Source: JAJFTV01 sp964532655
GTDB lineage: Bacteria; Chloroflexota; Anaerolineae; Anaerolineales; Anaerolineaceae
Reading direction: 5' to 3'
NCBI GenBank assembly: GCA_964532655.1
Contig: CAZHMZ010000114.1
Span: 1 to 12,651 of the forward strand
Length of the DNA stretch: 12,651 bases
This document shows positions 11,451-12,651 of this stretch, one piece after another. Below the pieces are notes generated by a model. That model searched no databases and had not been told where the DNA came from. It saw only the letters and a program-made list of their open reading frames with translations. Within the stretch, counting starts at the first letter, position 1. Each line of letters starts with the position of its first letter. The translations under genes were made by a program, and so were the position numbers.

Positions 11451-12651
11451 ATATCTGGCAAGCTATTGTAGAAGCTCTGGAAAGCATCGCCGGGAACAAA
11501 CTACGCTCGGGTCTGACCATTTTAGGGATCGTCATTGGAGTGGGGGCGGTGATCGCCATGCTGGGCGTGGGACAGGGCGCGCAGGATGCCATCACCTCAC
11601 AGATCAGCGGGATTGGCAGTAATCTGCTGTTTGTTTTTTCGGGCAACTTTTCCGAAGAAGTGCGCAACGCGGAGCCGCTCACCATGGATGACGCGGATGC
11701 GATCGCCGATCCGTTTCAGGCGCCCTCGGTAGCGGGGGTTGCGCCGGTGCTGAGCTCCGGCTTAGAAATCAGCTACGGCGGCGAAACTACCTCGGCGGAT
11801 GTATCGGGGGTGACGCCCGATTATCAAACCGTGACCAATATGTCCCTGACGGAAGGGACCTTTATCAGCGATGAAAACCTTCTAGGGCTGGCTTCGGTAG
11901 TGGTAGTGGGACCGGATCTGGCGGAAAAATTGTTTGATCGAGTTGACGGGCTGGTGGGCGAGACCATTCGCATCGAAGGCCAACCCTTCCGGATCATCGG
12001 GGTGCTGGAATCACGAGGCGGTAGTTCGTTCGGCAGCCAGGATAATGTGGCGATTATCCCCCTCACCACAGCCCGCAGCCGATTGATACGGCGCAGCTTG
12101 AACGATCTGGATTTGATTTATGTACAGGCAGCCGATGCCGATTTGGTGAACCAGGCCTCGGAAGAGGTGACGCAGATTCTGCGTTCACGCCACCGCATTA
12201 TGCTGGAACCGGATGATTTCACCGTGTTTTCTCAGAATGATTTTGTACAGGTGGCATCCACCATCACCAGTGTGTTTACCATCTTTCTGGGCGGGATCGC
12301 CGGTATTTCGCTGCTGGTGGGCGGGATCGGCATCATGAACATTATGCTGGTTTCGGTGACCGAGCGCACGCGCGAGATCGGGTTGCGTAAAGCCATCGGC
12401 GCGCGCAAACGCGATATTCTGATCCAATTCCTGACCGAATCCTCGCTGCTGAGTATGTTTGGGGGGTTGATCGGAATTGGGCTGGGATATCTGATTGCCT
12501 TTGCGGTGGGGCAGATTGCCGCCGCGAGCAATGCTCCATTTACACCCAACATTCGTCTCGATTCGATCCTGCTGGCGACGCTGTTTTCCACCTTTGTGGG
12601 GTTGTTCTTTGGTATTTATCCGGCCAACCGGGCTGCCAGTTTACAGCCGGT
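11447..12651 (+). CDS. ABC exporter permease, MacB/YknZ type (FtsX family), 3' end outside window
   Basis: The ATG at 11447 overlaps the ATPase stop (ATGA 11447-11450), and the frame stays open for about 401 residues to the window edge. It starts MNIWQAIVEALESIAGNKLR, and the first span (about 22-44, LTILGIVIGVGAVIAML) is the usual MacB opening. Residues about 45-265 form an extracytoplasmic domain of the MacB_PCD type. Three more spans follow: around 270-300, with the highly conserved GGIGIMNIMLVSVTERTREI and GLRKAIGA coupling region, then near 330-355 and near 378-395. The visible end, GIYPANRAASLQP, is close to the family's normal C-terminus, so only about ten residues are missing. With the MFP and ATPase it would export a hydrophobic drug, peptide or lipid across the single membrane. 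Confidence 0.93.
   Translation, partial: MNIWQAIVEALESIAGNKLRSGLTILGIVIGVGAVIAMLGVGQGAQDAITSQISGIGSNLLFVFSGNFSEEVRNAEPLTMDDADAIADPFQAPSVAGVAPVLSSGLEISYGGETTSADVSGVTPDYQTVTNMSLTEGTFISDENLLGLASVVVVGPDLAEKLFDRVDGLVGETIRIEGQPFRIIGVLESRGGSSFGSQDNVAIIPLTTARSRLIRRSLNDLDLIYVQAADADLVNQASEEVTQILRSRHRIMLEPDDFTVFSQNDFVQVASTITSVFTIFLGGIAGISLLVGGIGIMNIMLVSVTERTREIGLRKAIGARKRDILIQFLTESSLLSMFGGLIGIGLGYLIAFAVGQIAAASNAPFTPNIRLDSILLATLFSTFVGLFFGIYPANRAASLQP

Overview
The window looks like part of a chromosome from an Anaerolineae-type member of the Chloroflexota. This rests on gene content and protein style, not on a marker gene: a DUF2089 zinc-ribbon protein beside a SHOCT-like/LiaX-type protein, a guanylate kinase with 'GKDS' and 'YKGIPK' signatures, an FmdB-type zinc ribbon with a long acidic tail, and a split MFP/ATPase/permease exporter of the monoderm (YknXYZ) kind. 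Coding density is high, several genes overlap as ATGA, base composition is moderate, and I see no tRNA, rRNA, CRISPR array, transposase or phage gene.

Layout. (1) 1-380: 3' end of a radical SAM DNA-repair-type protein with a helix-hairpin-helix tail. (2) 381-530: a very AT-rich gap with a near-consensus promoter, a perfect 17-bp palindrome between its -35 and -10, and a 13-bp inverted repeat at the start of the transcript. (3) 531-1638: an 80-residue unknown protein, a DUF2089 zinc-ribbon/HTH protein and a SHOCT-like/LiaX-type protein. (4) 1639-1747: a leader with inverted repeats that repeats the operator core. (5) 1748-5736: three tandem paralogous MFS exporters. (6) 7177-5757, minus strand: gmk overlapping a rhomboid protease gene, with a palindrome over the gmk -10 box. 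(7) 7509-7913: FmdB-family zinc ribbon. (8) 9224-7941, minus strand: a membrane-anchored protein with an HEXXH site, which I recognise only as a probable metallopeptidase. (9) 9363 to the end: an operon of membrane fusion protein, ABC ATPase and FtsX/MacB-type permease, the last cut by the window edge, divergent from gene 8 and preceded by a perfect 14-bp palindrome.

How the parts may work together. The most interesting block is 427-5736. A probable DNA-binding DUF2089 protein and a LiaX-like protein share a two-helix module and lie directly upstream of three Mef-like exporters. The 9-mer TTCAATATT occurs twice at the first promoter and once in front of the first exporter. This suggests, as inference, one regulon in which the zinc-ribbon protein controls its own operon and the efflux array in response to drug or envelope stress. 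The second exporter, the YknXYZ-like operon, has its own unrelated palindrome.
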